A stretch of DNA of 64,000 bases from Methylophaga sp. OBS3 (GCF_026319325.1 NZ_JAPDMU010000005.1:36334-100333); one strand, 5' to 3'; positions 17,670-28,771 are shown, counted from the first letter of the stretch. Notes: generated by a model not told the origin, from the letters alone. Made by a program: numbers and translations.

Positions 17670-18716
17670 TTATTTTTTTGGAAAAACGGGTAAGTGTTGG
17701 ACATCGAGTCGAATGCCGAGTCTCTCACCAATTTTGTGATCATGATGACTTTGCACCAAACACAGTACGGGTTGTCCGCTTTCTAGTTTTAAGCTGTAAA
17801 GGTAAACCGCACCACGAAAAGCGCGGCCAACGATTTCCGCTTTTAATGGGCTATTGTCATCGTGAATAACATCATCGGGACGCAGTAACAAATCGACCTC
17901 TTGGGGCAGATCGTCTTGTGCATCAATTTCACCCGTTACAATACCAAGCTCAGTTTGCACCTGACTTTCGCCAATCACACGTCCGGGGATTAAGACTCCC
18001 TGACCGATAAAGTCAGCAACTAACAAGTCGGCAGGGCGGTGATACAAATCGTAGCCCGACCCCCATTGATGGAGCTGACCTTTACCTAAAACGCCAATAT
18101 GATCAGCCATGGCAAACGCTTCATTTTGATCATGAGTGACCAAAATCGCTGTAATACCATCACGTTTCAGTAGCTGCCTAACATCACGTGCTAATTGTTC
18201 TCGTAAGTCAGAGTCCATGCTTGAGAATGGCTCATCCAGCAGCAAGATATTGGGTCTTGGTGCCATCGCTCGTGCTAATGCGACACGTTGTTGTTGGCCG
18301 CCAGATAGCTGGTGTGGGTAAAGAGCACGAAAATCTGTTAATTCAACCAGCGCTAATAATTCATCAACCCGCTTTTTACGGTCTTCACGAGAAAATTTAC
18401 GTAGCCCAAAACCGATGTTTTTAGCGATGTTCAGGTGCGGGAATAATGCAAAGTCCTGAAAAACCATGCCAATGTGGCGTTGCTCTGGTGGCAGGTTTCG
18501 ACCCGGCTCACTGACAATTTTATTATTAAGCTCAATCGAGCCTGCCCGTAATGGCTCAAAGCCAGCAATCGCACGTAGTAATGAGGTTTTACCACAGCCA
18601 GATGGTCCTAGCAGACAGCCAATTTCACCTTCTTGAAGTGAAAAAGATACTTGCTCGGCAACGACATTACTACCGTAAGCGATACTGACATTATCAAGGG
18701 CGATCTGAATGGCCAT
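17670..18716 (-). CDS. fbpC: Ferric iron ABC transporter, ATP-binding protein
   Basis: A 348-aa ABC ATPase of the FbpC type. Walker A is GPSGCGKTS, the signature [15 protein letters not shown], Walker B NILLLDEP with the SSMDSDLR D-loop and the switch His in [11 protein letters not shown]-terminal TOBE-like domain (~240-348) follows, as usual in the Fe3+/polyamine/molybdate group. The ATG overlaps the permease stop (ATTAAT region, shared base), so the two are coupled. It powers uptake of ferric iron with the two genes upstream. Confidence 0.94.
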   Translation of the reverse strand: MAIQIALDNVSIAYGSNVVAEQVSFSLQEGEIGCLLGPSGCGKTSLLRAIAGFEPLRAGSIELNNKIVSEPGRNLPPEQRHIGMVFQDFALFPHLNIAKNIGFGLRKFSREDRKKRVDELLALVELTDFRALYPHQLSGGQQQRVALARAMAPRPNILLLDEPFSSMDSDLREQLARDVRQLLKRDGITAILVTHDQNEAFAMADHIGVLGKGQLHQWGSGYDLYHRPADLLVADFIGQGVLIPGRVIGESQVQTELGIVTGEIDAQDDLPQEVDLLLRPDDVIHDDNSPLKAEIVGRAFRGAVYLYSLKLESGQPVLCLVQSHHDHKIGERLGIRLDVQHLPVFPKK

Positions 18717-20380
18717 TAATTATCCTGTGCTGTGGCATCGTTTAAATGGCTCGCCGTTTGGCGACTGCGGGTGATGGTTCGGCTGATTAAAATGACCGGA
18801 ATAATACCGGCAACAACAATTGCCAACGCAGCCGGAGCAGCTTCGGCCAACCTTTCATCTGATGCTAACTCATAAGCTCGAACAGCGAGTGTATTAAAGT
18901 TGAATGGTCTTAATATCAGGGTTGCAGGTAACTCTTTCAATACATCGACAAAAACCAATAATAAGGCAGTTAATAACGAGCCTTTCAACATTGGGATATG
19001 CACACTTCGAAGCATCATGAAAGGGCGGTAACCCAGAGAACGGCCTGCCTCATCCATCGATGGGGTGATGCGTCCTAGTCCACTGTCTACTGTTTGTAAG
19101 GCAACCGCTAAGAAACGACATAAGTAGGCAAAAATCACGGCGATGATCGTGCCGCTCAATAACAGACCCGTTGAGTAGTCATAGTGGCTACGTATCCAAC
19201 TATCTAAAGTATTATCAAACCATGCAAATGGAATCATGACGCCCACCGCGATAACTGCGCCCGGTACGGCATACCCCATGCTCGCTAGTCTGACGGCAAA
19301 GCGCATGGTTTTACCCGGGTATAAACGCTGGCAGTAACCCATAAGTAGAGCCATGACCAATGCTAGACCTGCAGCTAAAGTCGCTAACTTCAGGCTGTTT
19401 AACAGCATTTGTGTAAAGCGGGCATCGATGACTTTGTCAGAAACATCGTAAGTCCAACTAAATAGTTGCCCAGCAGGTAATAAAAAGCCGACAACCAAAA
19501 TGGCTAAGCAAAATGAAAAGGCCAACCAAGCTTTGCTTCCTTTGAGGTGAAAACGTTGGATAGCCTGATGTCTACGACTGGTGTGATGGTATCGTGCCTG
19601 CCGTCTTGAATAGCGCTCAAGCATGATAAGGGCAAAAATAAACACCATTAAGCCTGCTGCAAGCTGGGCTGCAGCAGCTGCACTACCAAGACCAAACCAA
19701 GTGCGGAAAATACCGGTGGTAAAGGTGCTGACACCAAAATACTGCACCGTTCCGTAGTCGGCTAAGGTTTCCATTAACACCAGAGACAAACCGGCGATTA
19801 TTGCTGGTCGAGCTAGAGGTAATGCGACACTGTAAAAGGTACGCCAAGGCCCATTCCCCAGGGTGCGGCTAACATCTAGTACACAGACGGATTGATTTAA
19901 AAATGCGGCGCGGCTAAGTAGATAAACATAGGGATATAACACCAGCGTCAGCATGACCATCGCACCACTGAGCGAGCGAATTTGAGGGAACCAATAATCG
20001 CCCATTCCCCAACCAGTAATGTCACGCAGTAAGGTTTGCACTGGTCCTGCATAATCCAGCATACCGGTATAGGTATAAGCGATGATGTAAGCAGGCATTG
20101 CCATGGGTAATAAAAGCGCCCACTCAAAAATGCCGCGTCCTGGAAAACGGCACATGGTGGTTAACCATGCTGTGCTGACACCGAGTGATAAGGTGCCGAT
20201 AGTGACGCCCAGCATTAATAGTAGGGAGTTGGTTATGTAGTCACTTAGTACTGTTGAGGCTAGGTGAGACCAAACTTCACCACTTGGAACAAAAACAAAG
20301 CCCAGTACAACAGCAACCGGCATTGCAAAGAGCAATGCGGCGGCCAGTACTAGGCTTTGGAATGATGTAATTTTGGACAT
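18716..20380 (-). CDS. fbpB: Ferric iron ABC transporter, permease
   Basis: A 554-aa double permease with about 12 transmembrane helices and two BPD_transp_1 domains. The EAA-type loops are visible (VLDVSRTLGNGPWRTFYSVALP near 165-190 and MDEAGRSLGYRPFMMLRSVHIP near 440-465). FbpB/FutB proteins form both halves of the membrane channel in one chain, as here. It lies between the binding protein (50 bp upstream) and the ATPase (1-bp overlap). Confidence 0.93.
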   Translation of the reverse strand: MSKITSFQSLVLAAALLFAMPVAVVLGFVFVPSGEVWSHLASTVLSDYITNSLLLMLGVTIGTLSLGVSTAWLTTMCRFPGRGIFEWALLLPMAMPAYIIAYTYTGMLDYAGPVQTLLRDITGWGMGDYWFPQIRSLSGAMVMLTLVLYPYVYLLSRAAFLNQSVCVLDVSRTLGNGPWRTFYSVALPLARPAIIAGLSLVLMETLADYGTVQYFGVSTFTTGIFRTWFGLGSAAAAAQLAAGLMVFIFALIMLERYSRRQARYHHTSRRHQAIQRFHLKGSKAWLAFSFCLAILVVGFLLPAGQLFSWTYDVSDKVIDARFTQMLLNSLKLATLAAGLALVMALLMGYCQRLYPGKTMRFAVRLASMGYAVPGAVIAVGVMIPFAWFDNTLDSWIRSHYDYSTGLLLSGTIIAVIFAYLCRFLAVALQTVDSGLGRITPSMDEAGRSLGYRPFMMLRSVHIPMLKGSLLTALLLVFVDVLKELPATLILRPFNFNTLAVRAYELASDERLAEAAPAALAIVVAGIIPVILISRTITRSRQTASHLNDATAQDN

Positions 20381-20430
20381 TAAGGCAAGTTGGCGCTAAA
20401 CAAAGCCGCCAACTTTACGTGCTGAGATGA

Positions 20431-21459
20431 TTATTGCCAACCTGCACGATCCATCAATTTAAGTGCTTCAGCGTTGTTATCGCCCAAAATGGCCATATTC
20501 AAAGGATCAGCTTTGAACTCACCCCATTTTTGCAATAATGCACTGCTGGCAACACCATCAACGACCGGGTATTCGCCATTCACTTCCGCATACCAATGTT
20601 GTGCTTCGTCTGAGGTCAAAAACTCCATCAATTTGATAGCGTTTTCACGGTTTTTAGCCGCTTTGGTGACAGCAGCACCTGAGATATTAACGTGTGTGCC
20701 ACGGTCATCTTGGTTTGGCCAGAAAACACCCATCTTAGAAGCCGCTTCGCGTTCGACAGCATCATCACTGTTAAACATACCGGCTAAATAATAGGTATTG
20801 GCAACGGCAATATTACATTGGCCAGCTGCTGCCGCTTTGATCTGATCACGATCACCGCCACGTGGAGGTTGAGCAAAGTTTTTCACAAAGTCGTTTGCCC
20901 ATGCTTCAGTCGCTTCAAGACCATTAGCATCAATCATCGAAGCAACTAATGATTGGTTGTAAATGTTGCTAGATGAGCGAATACAAATTTGGTTTTTCCA
21001 TTTTGGATCTGCCAAATTTTCGTAGGTTGAAAGCTCAGCTGGATCAACTTTACCTTTGACATACATGATTGGACGAGCACGCAATGACAAGCCAAACCAG
21101 TAACCATCAGGGTCACGGTAAGCTGCTGGAATACGATCTCTTAATACGTCAGATTGAACTGCTTGAACTAATTCTGCTTGATGTGCACGATGCAAACGGC
21201 CTGCATCGGTAGTTAGCAGTAGATCAGCAGGACTATTACGTCCTTCGTTTTGCAAACGGTTAAGCAATTCATCCGCATTGCCTGTAACCATGTTGACTTG
21301 GATACCAGTTTCTTCGGTGAAACGGTCTAACATTGGCTTAATCAATGATTCGATACGTGCTGAATACAGATTCACTTCTTCAGCAGCTTGCGAAATCATT
21401 GGGGCTGACAGCAAACTAAATGACAAACCCAATAAGCCTAGCAAACGCAGTGGACGCAT
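20431..21459 (-). CDS. fbpA: Ferric iron ABC transporter, periplasmic binding protein
   Basis: A 342-aa family 1 (FbpA/FutA/IdiA-type) ferric-binding protein. The signal peptide is cleaved after SQAA (~residue 26). The mature protein starts EEVNLYSARIESLIKPML, and the IAVANTYYLAGM segment with paired tyrosines (~residues 221-222) is the usual ferric-ion ligand region. A GGAG ribosome site precedes the ATG. A strong Fur box lies 32 bp upstream, so the operon fbpA-fbpB-fbpC should be induced by iron starvation. Confidence 0.94.
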   Translation of the reverse strand: MRPLRLLGLLGLSFSLLSAPMISQAAEEVNLYSARIESLIKPMLDRFTEETGIQVNMVTGNADELLNRLQNEGRNSPADLLLTTDAGRLHRAHQAELVQAVQSDVLRDRIPAAYRDPDGYWFGLSLRARPIMYVKGKVDPAELSTYENLADPKWKNQICIRSSSNIYNQSLVASMIDANGLEATEAWANDFVKNFAQPPRGGDRDQIKAAAAGQCNIAVANTYYLAGMFNSDDAVEREAASKMGVFWPNQDDRGTHVNISGAAVTKAAKNRENAIKLMEFLTSDEAQHWYAEVNGEYPVVDGVASSALLQKWGEFKADPLNMAILGDNNAEALKLMDRAGWQ

Positions 21460-21490
21460 TTTGGTCTCCAGTTGTGTAAGGGAGTGAAAA

Positions 21491-21511
21491 TGATAATAAG
21501 ATTTATTATCA
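21491..21511 (-). promoter_or_regulatory. Fur box upstream of fbpABC
   Basis: The 21-bp sequence TGATAATAAGATTTATTATCA is a palindrome with two 9-bp arms around 3 bases. Against the 19-bp Fur consensus GATAATGATAATCATTATC, 15 positions match by my count. It is placed just upstream of fbpA, where Fe-bound Fur would block transcription. The opposite direction also faces the gmk promoter region, but 180 bp away. Confidence 0.9.
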
Positions 21512-21691
21512 ATTGAAAGGGCTGTAGCTAAATTATTTTGATGGTCTTTTTAAAGAATAGGTCTTAGTGACCATATTCATTCGGTTTGGTTGCCTTATAA
21601 AGGCATCTCTAGTGGCAGAAAAATCCCGAAAGCAGTATTGTTTTACAGATGAAAGCCGCTGTGTTGGCGGTCAGGTAAACAAGGTTAAATC

Positions 21692-22303
21692 ATGTCTGGA
21701 AGTCTATTTATTGTCGCTGCGCCATCAGGTGCTGGAAAAACCAGTTTAGTGCAGGCGCTGGTCAGACAAGATCCAAATATTCGACTCTCGGTGTCGCATA
21801 CAACACGTCCACCGCGTAACGGTGAGGTTGACGGACAAGATTATTTCTTTGTTGATACCGAAAAATTTAACGCGATGCGTGATGCGGGTGATTTTTTAGA
21901 GTCAGCCAATGTATTTGATAACTATTACGGCACGTCTTCAGAAGCGGTACATCAACAACTATCACAAGGTTTTGATGTGATTTTGGAGATTGATTGGCAG
22001 GGGGCTGCCCAAGTTCGCCGTAATTTTGCCGAAAATCAAAGTATTTTCATTTTGCCACCATCAAAAGCTACGCTTGAACAAAGACTGCGTAGTCGTGGTC
22101 AAGATGATGAAACGGTTATTGCACGTCGTATGCGTGATGCTGAACAAGAAATTTCGCATTACATCGAATTTGATTATTTGATTGTGAATGATGATTTTGA
22201 TGTTGCGTTGCAGAATTTGACGGCGATCGTCACGGCTGCCCGGCATCAGCGTAAACATCAGGTGCAAATTCACCAACAACTTTTAACGGAATTACTGGCT
22301 TAA
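21692..22303 (+). CDS. gmk: Guanylate kinase
   Basis: A 203-aa enzyme that phosphorylates GMP to GDP. The P-loop [14 protein letters not shown] lies at residues 8-21, the GMP-binding region [21 protein letters not shown] follows, and the lid and VNDDFDVAL tail are present. It starts the conserved string gmk-rpoZ-spoT, which ties guanine nucleotide supply to (p)ppGpp. No strong terminator separates it from rpoZ (49 bp). Confidence 0.97.
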   Translation: MSGSLFIVAAPSGAGKTSLVQALVRQDPNIRLSVSHTTRPPRNGEVDGQDYFFVDTEKFNAMRDAGDFLESANVFDNYYGTSSEAVHQQLSQGFDVILEIDWQGAAQVRRNFAENQSIFILPPSKATLEQRLRSRGQDDETVIARRMRDAEQEISHYIEFDYLIVNDDFDVALQNLTAIVTAARHQRKHQVQIHQQLLTELLA

Positions 22304-22352
22304 AACGCTGATATTTCGTAGTATTAATCGTTTTCTCAAGCAGGATATAACC

Positions 22353-22613
22353 ATGGCTCGTACAACTGTTGAAGATTGCCTAGATTTCGTTGATAACCGT
22401 TTCCACTTAGTGCTGGTTGCTGCCAAGCGTGCTCGTGAAATTGCACTCGGTGATGATCCGTTGGTGCCAGTTGATAACGACAAACCAACAGTATTGGCTT
22501 TGCGTGAAATCGCAGCAGGTCTGACTGGTCCAGAAATTTTGACTCGTAGCAGTGCTCGTGTACATGCTGAGGAAAGCTTGGTCAGCGAAGACGAACTGCA
22601 AAGCGAAGTTTAA
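22353..22613 (+). CDS. rpoZ: RNA polymerase omega subunit
   Basis: An 86-aa omega subunit with the family start [20 protein letters not shown] followed by AAKRAREI and [11 protein letters not shown]. Omega helps beta-prime fold and forms one of the ppGpp sites on RNA polymerase in proteobacteria, which fits its place just before spoT (5-bp gap). AGGATAT precedes the ATG. Confidence 0.97.
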   Translation: MARTTVEDCLDFVDNRFHLVLVAAKRAREIALGDDPLVPVDNDKPTVLALREIAAGLTGPEILTRSSARVHAEESLVSEDELQSEV

Positions 22614-22618
22614 GTCTG

Positions 22619-24793
22619 GTGAGTGCAAAACCCACAGTCGCCACTGAGCTCGACTTCATTCAGGAGTCTGAGCCAAAACTGACGATTGATGATCTGTGTT
22701 TTGCCACTGCCAACTATCTTGAATCGGCGCAGGTGGATGCCATCCGCCGCGCCTATCATTACGCTGATAAATGTCACGAAGGCCAAACTCGCCGAAGTGG
22801 TGAGCGATATATCACCCATCCTTTAGCGGTCGCCCATGTATTAGCAATGATGCACATGGACTACGAAACTATCATGGCAGGTTTGCTCCATGATGTTATC
22901 GAAGATACCGATGCTGCGCGGGCTGATGTGGCTGCTGAGTTTGGTGATGCGGTTGCTGAACTAGTTGAGGGTGTGACTAAGCTTGCACAAGCTGCATTTG
23001 AAAGCAGCAAACAGTCGCCAGTTGAAAAACAAGCAGAAAACTTACGAAAAATGCTGTTGGCAATGTCACGAGATATTCGTGTCATTATCGTCAAACTAGC
23101 TGATCGCCTGCACAACATGCGTACGCTAGGCCATTTACGCCCAGAAAAGCGTCGCCGCATTGCCAATGAAACCTTAGAAATCTACGCGCCTATTGCCCAA
23201 CGTCTTGGTATGAATCTGATGCGTTGTGAGCTTGAAGATTTAGGCTTTCACGTCCTGCATCCTATTCGCTATCGGGTTTTGGCAGATGCCGTTAGAAAAG
23301 CCCGTGGCAATCGTAAAGAAATCGTGTCGCAAATCACGGCTTCAATCTTGAACCGTATGGAACAAGAAGGTTTAAGCGCCGATATTCAGGGTCGCGAAAA
23401 GAATTTGTACAGCATCTACAAAAAAATGGTTGGTAAACAGCTGTCATTTTCTGAGGTGATGGATGTTTATGCTTTCCGAATCATCGTTGATGATGTGGAT
23501 ACTTGTTACCGAATGCTGGGTGTCATGCATAACCTGTATAAACCGGTGCAAGGTAAATTCAAAGATTACATTGCCATTCCTAAAGCCAATGGTTATCAGT
23601 CGCTGCATACGGTTTTATTTGGTCCCTATGGCGTGCCGATTGAGGTTCAAATCCGCTCGAGAGACATGGACCACTTAGCTGAGGCTGGTGTTGCTGCGCA
23701 TTGGTTGTATAAGACAGGTGGTGAAGCGGATGGTAATGCCTTAGCACACCGCAAAGCTCGCCAGTGGTTGCAAGGTATTCTAGAAATGCAGAAGGGCTCG
23801 GGAGACTCGGAAGAGTTTCTTGAAAATCTGCGTATGGATTTATTCCCAGACGAAATCTATGTGTCTACACCCAAGGGTGAGATTATGACCTTGCCACGAG
23901 GGGCATCAGCCGTAGATTTTGCTTATGCCGTGCACAGTGACGTTGGTAATAGTTGTGTTGCTGCCCGTGTTGGTCGCCATTTGGTGCCATTAAGCACGCA
24001 ATTAGAAACGGGCCAATCCGTTGAGATTATTACGTCGCCGACAGCGCATCCAAATCCTGCTTGGTTGAACTTTGTGGTGACGCCAAAAGCGCGCACTAAT
24101 ATTCGCCAGTACCTCAAATGTCTACAAGATGAAGAGGCGATTACGCTGGGACAACGTTTGTTGAGCAAGCATTTATTGGCTTTCTCAACAGCAATGGAAA
24201 ACATTCCAATCGAACGCATCAATGCCGTTATCAAAGAGTTTGAAGCTGAAAACTTTGATGAAGTCTTGCGTGATATTGGTTTAGGTAATCATGCTGCTTT
24301 GTTGGTTGCCCAGAAATTAGTACATCACGAAACGCCAGATAAAGAACCGCATGCCCTGATGATTGCGGGTACCGAAGGTATGGTGGTCAGTTTTGCCCGT
24401 TGTTGTCATCCGATCCCGGGCGATCCGATTCATGGTTATATCAGTACCGGCCGTGGCATCATCATTCACCAACGTGGCTGTAAAAATACGACACACTTAC
24501 GGGTACAAAATGACAAATGGTTAGATGTTGCTTGGTCAACTGAAACCAATCGTGTATTCCCTGTCGATTTGATGGTGCACGTTAAAAATCAGCGTGGTGT
24601 GTTGGCAACCGTTGCGGCCGTTGTTTCTGAAGCCGATTCAAATATTGATAACGTTGTCGTTGATGAGCGTGATGGCGGTTATTCAGATCTGCGTTTAACG
24701 ATCGAAGTCTATAACCGTAAACATCTGGCGCGCGTTATCCGTCGCCTGCGATTACTCGATATGGTTGAACGAATCAGCCGAATCAATAGTTAA
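22619..24793 (+). CDS. spoT: Bifunctional (p)ppGpp synthetase/hydrolase
   Basis: A 724-aa RSH protein. The HD hydrolase domain is intact (HD at 91-92 and the ED at 95-96 in [10 protein letters not shown]), the synthetase domain has [20 protein letters not shown], and TGS (~390-450), zinc-finger-like/helical and C-terminal ACT (~650-720) domains follow. It makes and degrades (p)ppGpp in response to starvation. The start is GTG at 22619, five bases after rpoZ. No relA copy is seen in this window. Confidence 0.97.
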   Translation: MSAKPTVATELDFIQESEPKLTIDDLCFATANYLESAQVDAIRRAYHYADKCHEGQTRRSGERYITHPLAVAHVLAMMHMDYETIMAGLLHDVIEDTDAARADVAAEFGDAVAELVEGVTKLAQAAFESSKQSPVEKQAENLRKMLLAMSRDIRVIIVKLADRLHNMRTLGHLRPEKRRRIANETLEIYAPIAQRLGMNLMRCELEDLGFHVLHPIRYRVLADAVRKARGNRKEIVSQITASILNRMEQEGLSADIQGREKNLYSIYKKMVGKQLSFSEVMDVYAFRIIVDDVDTCYRMLGVMHNLYKPVQGKFKDYIAIPKANGYQSLHTVLFGPYGVPIEVQIRSRDMDHLAEAGVAAHWLYKTGGEADGNALAHRKARQWLQGILEMQKGSGDSEEFLENLRMDLFPDEIYVSTPKGEIMTLPRGASAVDFAYAVHSDVGNSCVAARVGRHLVPLSTQLETGQSVEIITSPTAHPNPAWLNFVVTPKARTNIRQYLKCLQDEEAITLGQRLLSKHLLAFSTAMENIPIERINAVIKEFEAENFDEVLRDIGLGNHAALLVAQKLVHHETPDKEPHALMIAGTEGMVVSFARCCHPIPGDPIHGYISTGRGIIIHQRGCKNTTHLRVQNDKWLDVAWSTETNRVFPVDLMVHVKNQRGVLATVAAVVSEADSNIDNVVVDERDGGYSDLRLTIEVYNRKHLARVIRRLRLLDMVERISRINS

Positions 24794-24845
24794 TTATTTT
24801 TTTGTATTAATACGCCATTTGTTATGGCGCAGTTGGAGTCTTGTT

Positions 24846-25232
24846 ATGCCTCGTGAAACCATCTATACCGCTGATGCACCTGAAGCCATTGGTACTTACT
24901 CTCAAGCTATCAAAGTAGGTGATACCGTTTATTTATCAGGCCAAATCCCATTGGTCCCTGAAACGATGACAGTTATTGAAGGTGACTTTGCTACACAGAC
25001 TCGTCGTGTGTTTGATAACTTGTCAGCGGTTGCTAAAGCAGCAGGTGGCAGTTTGCAAGATGTTGTGAAGCTGAACATTTATCTGACGGACTTAAGCTAC
25101 TTCGGCACAGTCAATGAAATTATGGCCGAATACTTCGAGCAGCCTTACCCAGCGCGTGCGGCGATTGGTGTTGCTTCTTTACCGAAAGCAGTGCCAGTTG
25201 AAATGGACGCTGTTATGTACCTCGGAGCCTAA
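24846..25232 (+). CDS. ridA: RidA family enamine/imine deaminase
   Basis: A 128-aa YjgF/RidA protein that hydrolyses reactive 2-aminoacrylate-type enamines. The start [21 protein letters not shown], the SGQIP strand and the Arg in [13 protein letters not shown] are hallmarks. The open frame runs 27 codons further upstream, but this ATG has GGAG before it and gives the family length. A 6-bp hairpin (CGCCAT/ATGGCG, 24813-24829) sits in the gap after spoT. It is part of the conserved spoT-ridA-recG order. Confidence 0.95.
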   Translation: MPRETIYTADAPEAIGTYSQAIKVGDTVYLSGQIPLVPETMTVIEGDFATQTRRVFDNLSAVAKAAGGSLQDVVKLNIYLTDLSYFGTVNEIMAEYFEQPYPARAAIGVASLPKAVPVEMDAVMYLGA

Positions 25233-25256
25233 TCAGCGAAAGTTTAAGGACTGGCC

Positions 25257-27341
25257 GTGGCACAACACACACTACTGGATCCTGTCACGGTACTCAGTGG
25301 TGTTGGTGAAAAGCTTGCTGAAAAACTCGCTAAGCTCGGTATTCATCAGGTTCAGGACTTACTCTTCCATTTGCCACTTCGGTATCAAGACCGAACGCGG
25401 CTTATGCCGCTTGGCAGTTTGCGCCTTCAACAAGAGTCTCTTGTTGAGGGCGTTATTGGTTTAACGCAGGTCAGTTTTGGTAAACGACGTTCACTGCTTT
25501 GCCATATCAGTGATGGTACTGGATCGTTAGTACTGCGTTTTTTCCACTTCAGTAAAAGTCAGCAACAACAGCTGGCAAAAGGGCGGCGCATTCGCTGTTT
25601 TGGTGAAGTGCGAAAGGGCCCTTCGACCTTGGAAATGGTCCACCCTGAATATCAATTAGTAAATGAATCTGGTGTCACACCTGTAGATGCGGCTTTAACG
25701 CCCGTGTATCCAACCACTGAAGGTTTGCATCAACTCTCCTGGCGTAAATTAATTCGTCAGGCGCTTGCTTTGCTTGATGAGCAGCAAATGCCTGCTTTAT
25801 TGTCACCACTAGACGGTGAGCATCCATTATTAGCCTATCAGCTCAACGAGGCATTACAGTTTGTCCATTTGCCTCCACCTGATAGTGATGTGCAGCAACT
25901 CATTAACCGAGAACACCCTGCTCAAAAACGGTTGGCATTTGAAGAATTATTAGCCCAACAACTGACTATGCGACAGGTGCGTAAGCAGATGCAGCAACAT
26001 GATGCACCGGTATTGCAAGGTGACTCACCATTAGCGCAGCAATTGTTAGGTAATTTGCCATTCCCCTTAACTGGCGCACAACAACGTGTGTTGCAGGATA
26101 TCTATCGCGATATTAAGCAGGCGATTCCTATGCAGCGTTTGGTGCAAGGTGATGTTGGCTCGGGGAAAACAGTGGTTGCCGCTTTGGCTGCGATTGCCGC
26201 TGTCGCCAGTGGTTATCAAGCTGTCATGATGGCGCCTACTGAGTTATTGGCAGAGCAACACTTTCAGACATTTAATAATTGGCTAAGTCCATTAGGGATT
26301 ACCGTTGGCTGGTGTGCTGGTAAACAAACTGCAGCACAGCGCCGTGAAACGATTCAGGCCTTAGAGGCAGGAGAAATCAAGGTTGCTGTTGGTACTCATG
26401 CGTTATTTCAGGATGAAGTTACATTTGCCAATTTAGGTTTGGTGGTCATTGATGAGCAACATCGATTTGGTGTGCACCAGCGTCTGGCATTACGCGATAA
26501 AGGTCGTAAAACCAATAGTTATCCTCATCAGTTGGTGATGACGGCAACCCCGATCCCGCGGACATTAGCGATGACTGCCTATGCTGATTTACAAGTGTCG
26601 GTCATTGATGAGTTGCCACCGGGCCGCCAGCCAGTCACCACTGCGGTTGTTGCAGATAGTCGCCGCGATGAAGTCATTGAGCGTGTTCATAATGCCTGCT
26701 TGCAAAAGCGCCAGGTGTATTGGGTATGTACCTTGATTGAAGAGTCTGAGCATTTACAATGTCAGGCGGCAGAAGACACGGCGGCTAACCTGCAAGCTGC
26801 ACTACCTGATTTAACGGTATTGTTGGTACATGGCCGCATGAAATCCTCAGAAAAAGATGCAGTGATGCAGGCGTTTAAACGTGGCGAAGCGGATTTGTTA
26901 GTAGCGACAACCGTTATCGAAGTCGGTGTTGATGTGCCAAATGCCAGTTTGATGGTCATTGAAAACGCTGAGCGCTTGGGCTTAGCTCAATTACATCAGC
27001 TACGAGGTCGAGTCGGTAGAGGTAGCGTACAAAGTCATTGTTTGCTCATGTACCATCCGCCATTATCCGAAAATGGTCAGGCGAGACTTAAATGTTTGCG
27101 TGAAAGCAATGATGGTTTTGTGATTGCTCAGCGTGATCTTGAGATCCGTGGGCCGGGTGAGTTGTTAGGGACACGCCAAACAGGACTACCTCAATTTAGA
27201 GTGGCCGATTTATTAGCTGATCAGGCATTGCTACCCGCAGTAAGTCGAGCAGCAGATAAACTAATGCAACAAGCGCCCGATGCAGCTGAAGCGTTGATTC
27301 AACGTTGGTTTGCCAACAAGATTGATTTTGGACAGGTCTAA
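25257..27341 (+). CDS. recG: ATP-dependent DNA helicase RecG
   Basis: A 694-aa helicase that regresses stalled forks and resolves recombination intermediates. An N-terminal wedge/OB domain (to ~250) is followed by the helicase core with Walker A GDVGSGKT (~298), DEQH box (IDEQHRFG), MTATPIPRTLAMT and motif VI QLRGRVGRG. The start is GTG 25257 behind AAGGA. The length and all motifs are intact. Confidence 0.97.
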   Translation: MAQHTLLDPVTVLSGVGEKLAEKLAKLGIHQVQDLLFHLPLRYQDRTRLMPLGSLRLQQESLVEGVIGLTQVSFGKRRSLLCHISDGTGSLVLRFFHFSKSQQQQLAKGRRIRCFGEVRKGPSTLEMVHPEYQLVNESGVTPVDAALTPVYPTTEGLHQLSWRKLIRQALALLDEQQMPALLSPLDGEHPLLAYQLNEALQFVHLPPPDSDVQQLINREHPAQKRLAFEELLAQQLTMRQVRKQMQQHDAPVLQGDSPLAQQLLGNLPFPLTGAQQRVLQDIYRDIKQAIPMQRLVQGDVGSGKTVVAALAAIAAVASGYQAVMMAPTELLAEQHFQTFNNWLSPLGITVGWCAGKQTAAQRRETIQALEAGEIKVAVGTHALFQDEVTFANLGLVVIDEQHRFGVHQRLALRDKGRKTNSYPHQLVMTATPIPRTLAMTAYADLQVSVIDELPPGRQPVTTAVVADSRRDEVIERVHNACLQKRQVYWVCTLIEESEHLQCQAAEDTAANLQAALPDLTVLLVHGRMKSSEKDAVMQAFKRGEADLLVATTVIEVGVDVPNASLMVIENAERLGLAQLHQLRGRVGRGSVQSHCLLMYHPPLSENGQARLKCLRESNDGFVIAQRDLEIRGPGELLGTRQTGLPQFRVADLLADQALLPAVSRAADKLMQQAPDAAEALIQRWFANKIDFGQV

Positions 27342-27350
27342 ATACGTTAT

Positions 27351-27902
27351 ATGTTAATCCCTAGCGCTTACCCTCACTGGCTGACACCACCTAAATCAAG
27401 ACTACCTGAAAACCTTGCAGATTGGCTCCAAGATGCGGGCTCGTTAACAGTGAGATTAAAAGCACACAGCGAAGTGGGGTTCTCAGTCCAGCTCAGAAAA
27501 AGCAGTTGGCAAAAGTCGATGTTTGATGAGGCATTGGCATTAGGTGTCGATCGTCGCCAGAAAGTGTTTTGCCGTGAAGTCTGTTTAATGGATGGCGAAA
27601 CGCCTCGTGTGTTTGCCCGCACTGTGGTGCCATTGAGTAGTTATCCGGTACTTCGTATGGGGCTTTCATCTCTTGGTACTGCTTCGTTGGGGCATTGGTT
27701 ATTTAGTGATCCGGCAGTGACACGTGGACCAATTCAAGTCAGTTTGTTACCCATCAATCATTTGCTCTGTCAGCATGCTTGTGATGCTGCAGGGATTCCA
27801 TTGCAGCCTTTATGGGCAAGGCGCTCATGTTTTTTGTTACGAGGAAAGAAGTTGTTAGTGAATGAGGTCTTTTTACCAACGGCTGAGGGGTATCCGTGGT
27901 GA
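27351..27902 (+). CDS. ubiC: Chorismate lyase
   Basis: A 183-aa UbiC-like enzyme that splits chorismate to 4-hydroxybenzoate and pyruvate, the first step of ubiquinone synthesis. The segments REVCLMDGETPRVFARTVVP, LSSLGTASLGHWLF and the final WARRSCF..LLVNEVFLP carry the conserved arginine and glutamate residues of the family. It overlaps ubiA by a few bases, so the two steps are coupled. Confidence 0.93.
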   Translation: MLIPSAYPHWLTPPKSRLPENLADWLQDAGSLTVRLKAHSEVGFSVQLRKSSWQKSMFDEALALGVDRRQKVFCREVCLMDGETPRVFARTVVPLSSYPVLRMGLSSLGTASLGHWLFSDPAVTRGPIQVSLLPINHLLCQHACDAAGIPLQPLWARRSCFLLRGKKLLVNEVFLPTAEGYPW

Positions 27903-28771
27903 ATCAGATAATGACAGCACTAAAACCCTATTTGCATCTCACGCGCCTCAATAAACCAATTGGTATTTTATTGCTGTTATGGCCAACTTTGATGGCGCTA
28001 TGGATAGCAGCGGAAGGTGTGCCCGATATCAAAATACTGGTGATTTTTACCTTGGGTGTGGTGCTGATGCGCTCTGCTGGCTGTGCCATTAATGATTATG
28101 CTGACAGAGACGTTGATGGTTCTGTTTGGCGAACAGAAGGCCGGCCGCTCGCAACCGGTGCATTACAACCCTGGCAGGCGATTGCCACTTTTATCGGTTT
28201 GTCACTGGTCGCTTTTATATTGGTGCTACAACTGAATACCCTAACGATTTACTTATCTTTTGTCGCAGCCTTGCTGGCGTTTATGTATCCCTTTATGAAA
28301 CGGTATACCTACTTACCCCAGCTGGTTTTGGGGATGGCGTTTGGTTGGGCGATACCGATGGCATTTGCTGCACAGACGGGTGATGTGCCAATGGTGGCGT
28401 GGTTACTTTTTATTGCCAATATTATTTGGACGACGGTCTACGATACCTTTTATGCAATGGCGGATAGGGCTGATGACTTAAAAATTGGCGTGAAATCGAC
28501 GGCCATTTTGTTTGATGAAGATGATCGCCTGATTCAAGGCGTTTTGCAGGGTCTATTGATCTTAGTATTACTGCTAATTGGCAAACAGTTGCAGATGGGC
28601 AGCGTGTATTACATTGGCTTGATAGCCGTTATTGCCTTATTTGTTTATCAACAATATTTGGTGAGAAATCGTGAGCCTAAAGCCTGTTTGATGGCTTTTC
28701 TAAACAACAATTATGTTGGCGGTGTTTTATTTTTGGTGGTGGTTCTGCATTACATTCAGGCGAGTCCTTAA
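27896..28771 (+). CDS. ubiA: 4-hydroxybenzoate polyprenyltransferase
   Basis: A 291-aa membrane prenyltransferase with about nine helices. The two magnesium-binding aspartate motifs are NDYADRDVDG (~residues 66-75) and YDTFYAMADRADD (~180-192). It joins 4-hydroxybenzoate to the polyprenyl tail of ubiquinone. GTG codons at 27896 and 27899 and an ATG at 27911 compete as starts. Its stop shares a base with the next ATG (TAATG). Confidence 0.95.
   Translation: MVNQIMTALKPYLHLTRLNKPIGILLLLWPTLMALWIAAEGVPDIKILVIFTLGVVLMRSAGCAINDYADRDVDGSVWRTEGRPLATGALQPWQAIATFIGLSLVAFILVLQLNTLTIYLSFVAALLAFMYPFMKRYTYLPQLVLGMAFGWAIPMAFAAQTGDVPMVAWLLFIANIIWTTVYDTFYAMADRADDLKIGVKSTAILFDEDDRLIQGVLQGLLILVLLLIGKQLQMGSVYYIGLIAVIALFVYQQYLVRNREPKACLMAFLNNNYVGGVLFLVVVLHYIQASP

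Noticed and set aside
24813..24829. CGCCAT/ATGGCG hairpin after spoT as a terminator
   Set aside because: It is followed by CAGTTGGAG, not a T-run, and ridA and recG follow at once; at most a processing or pause site.
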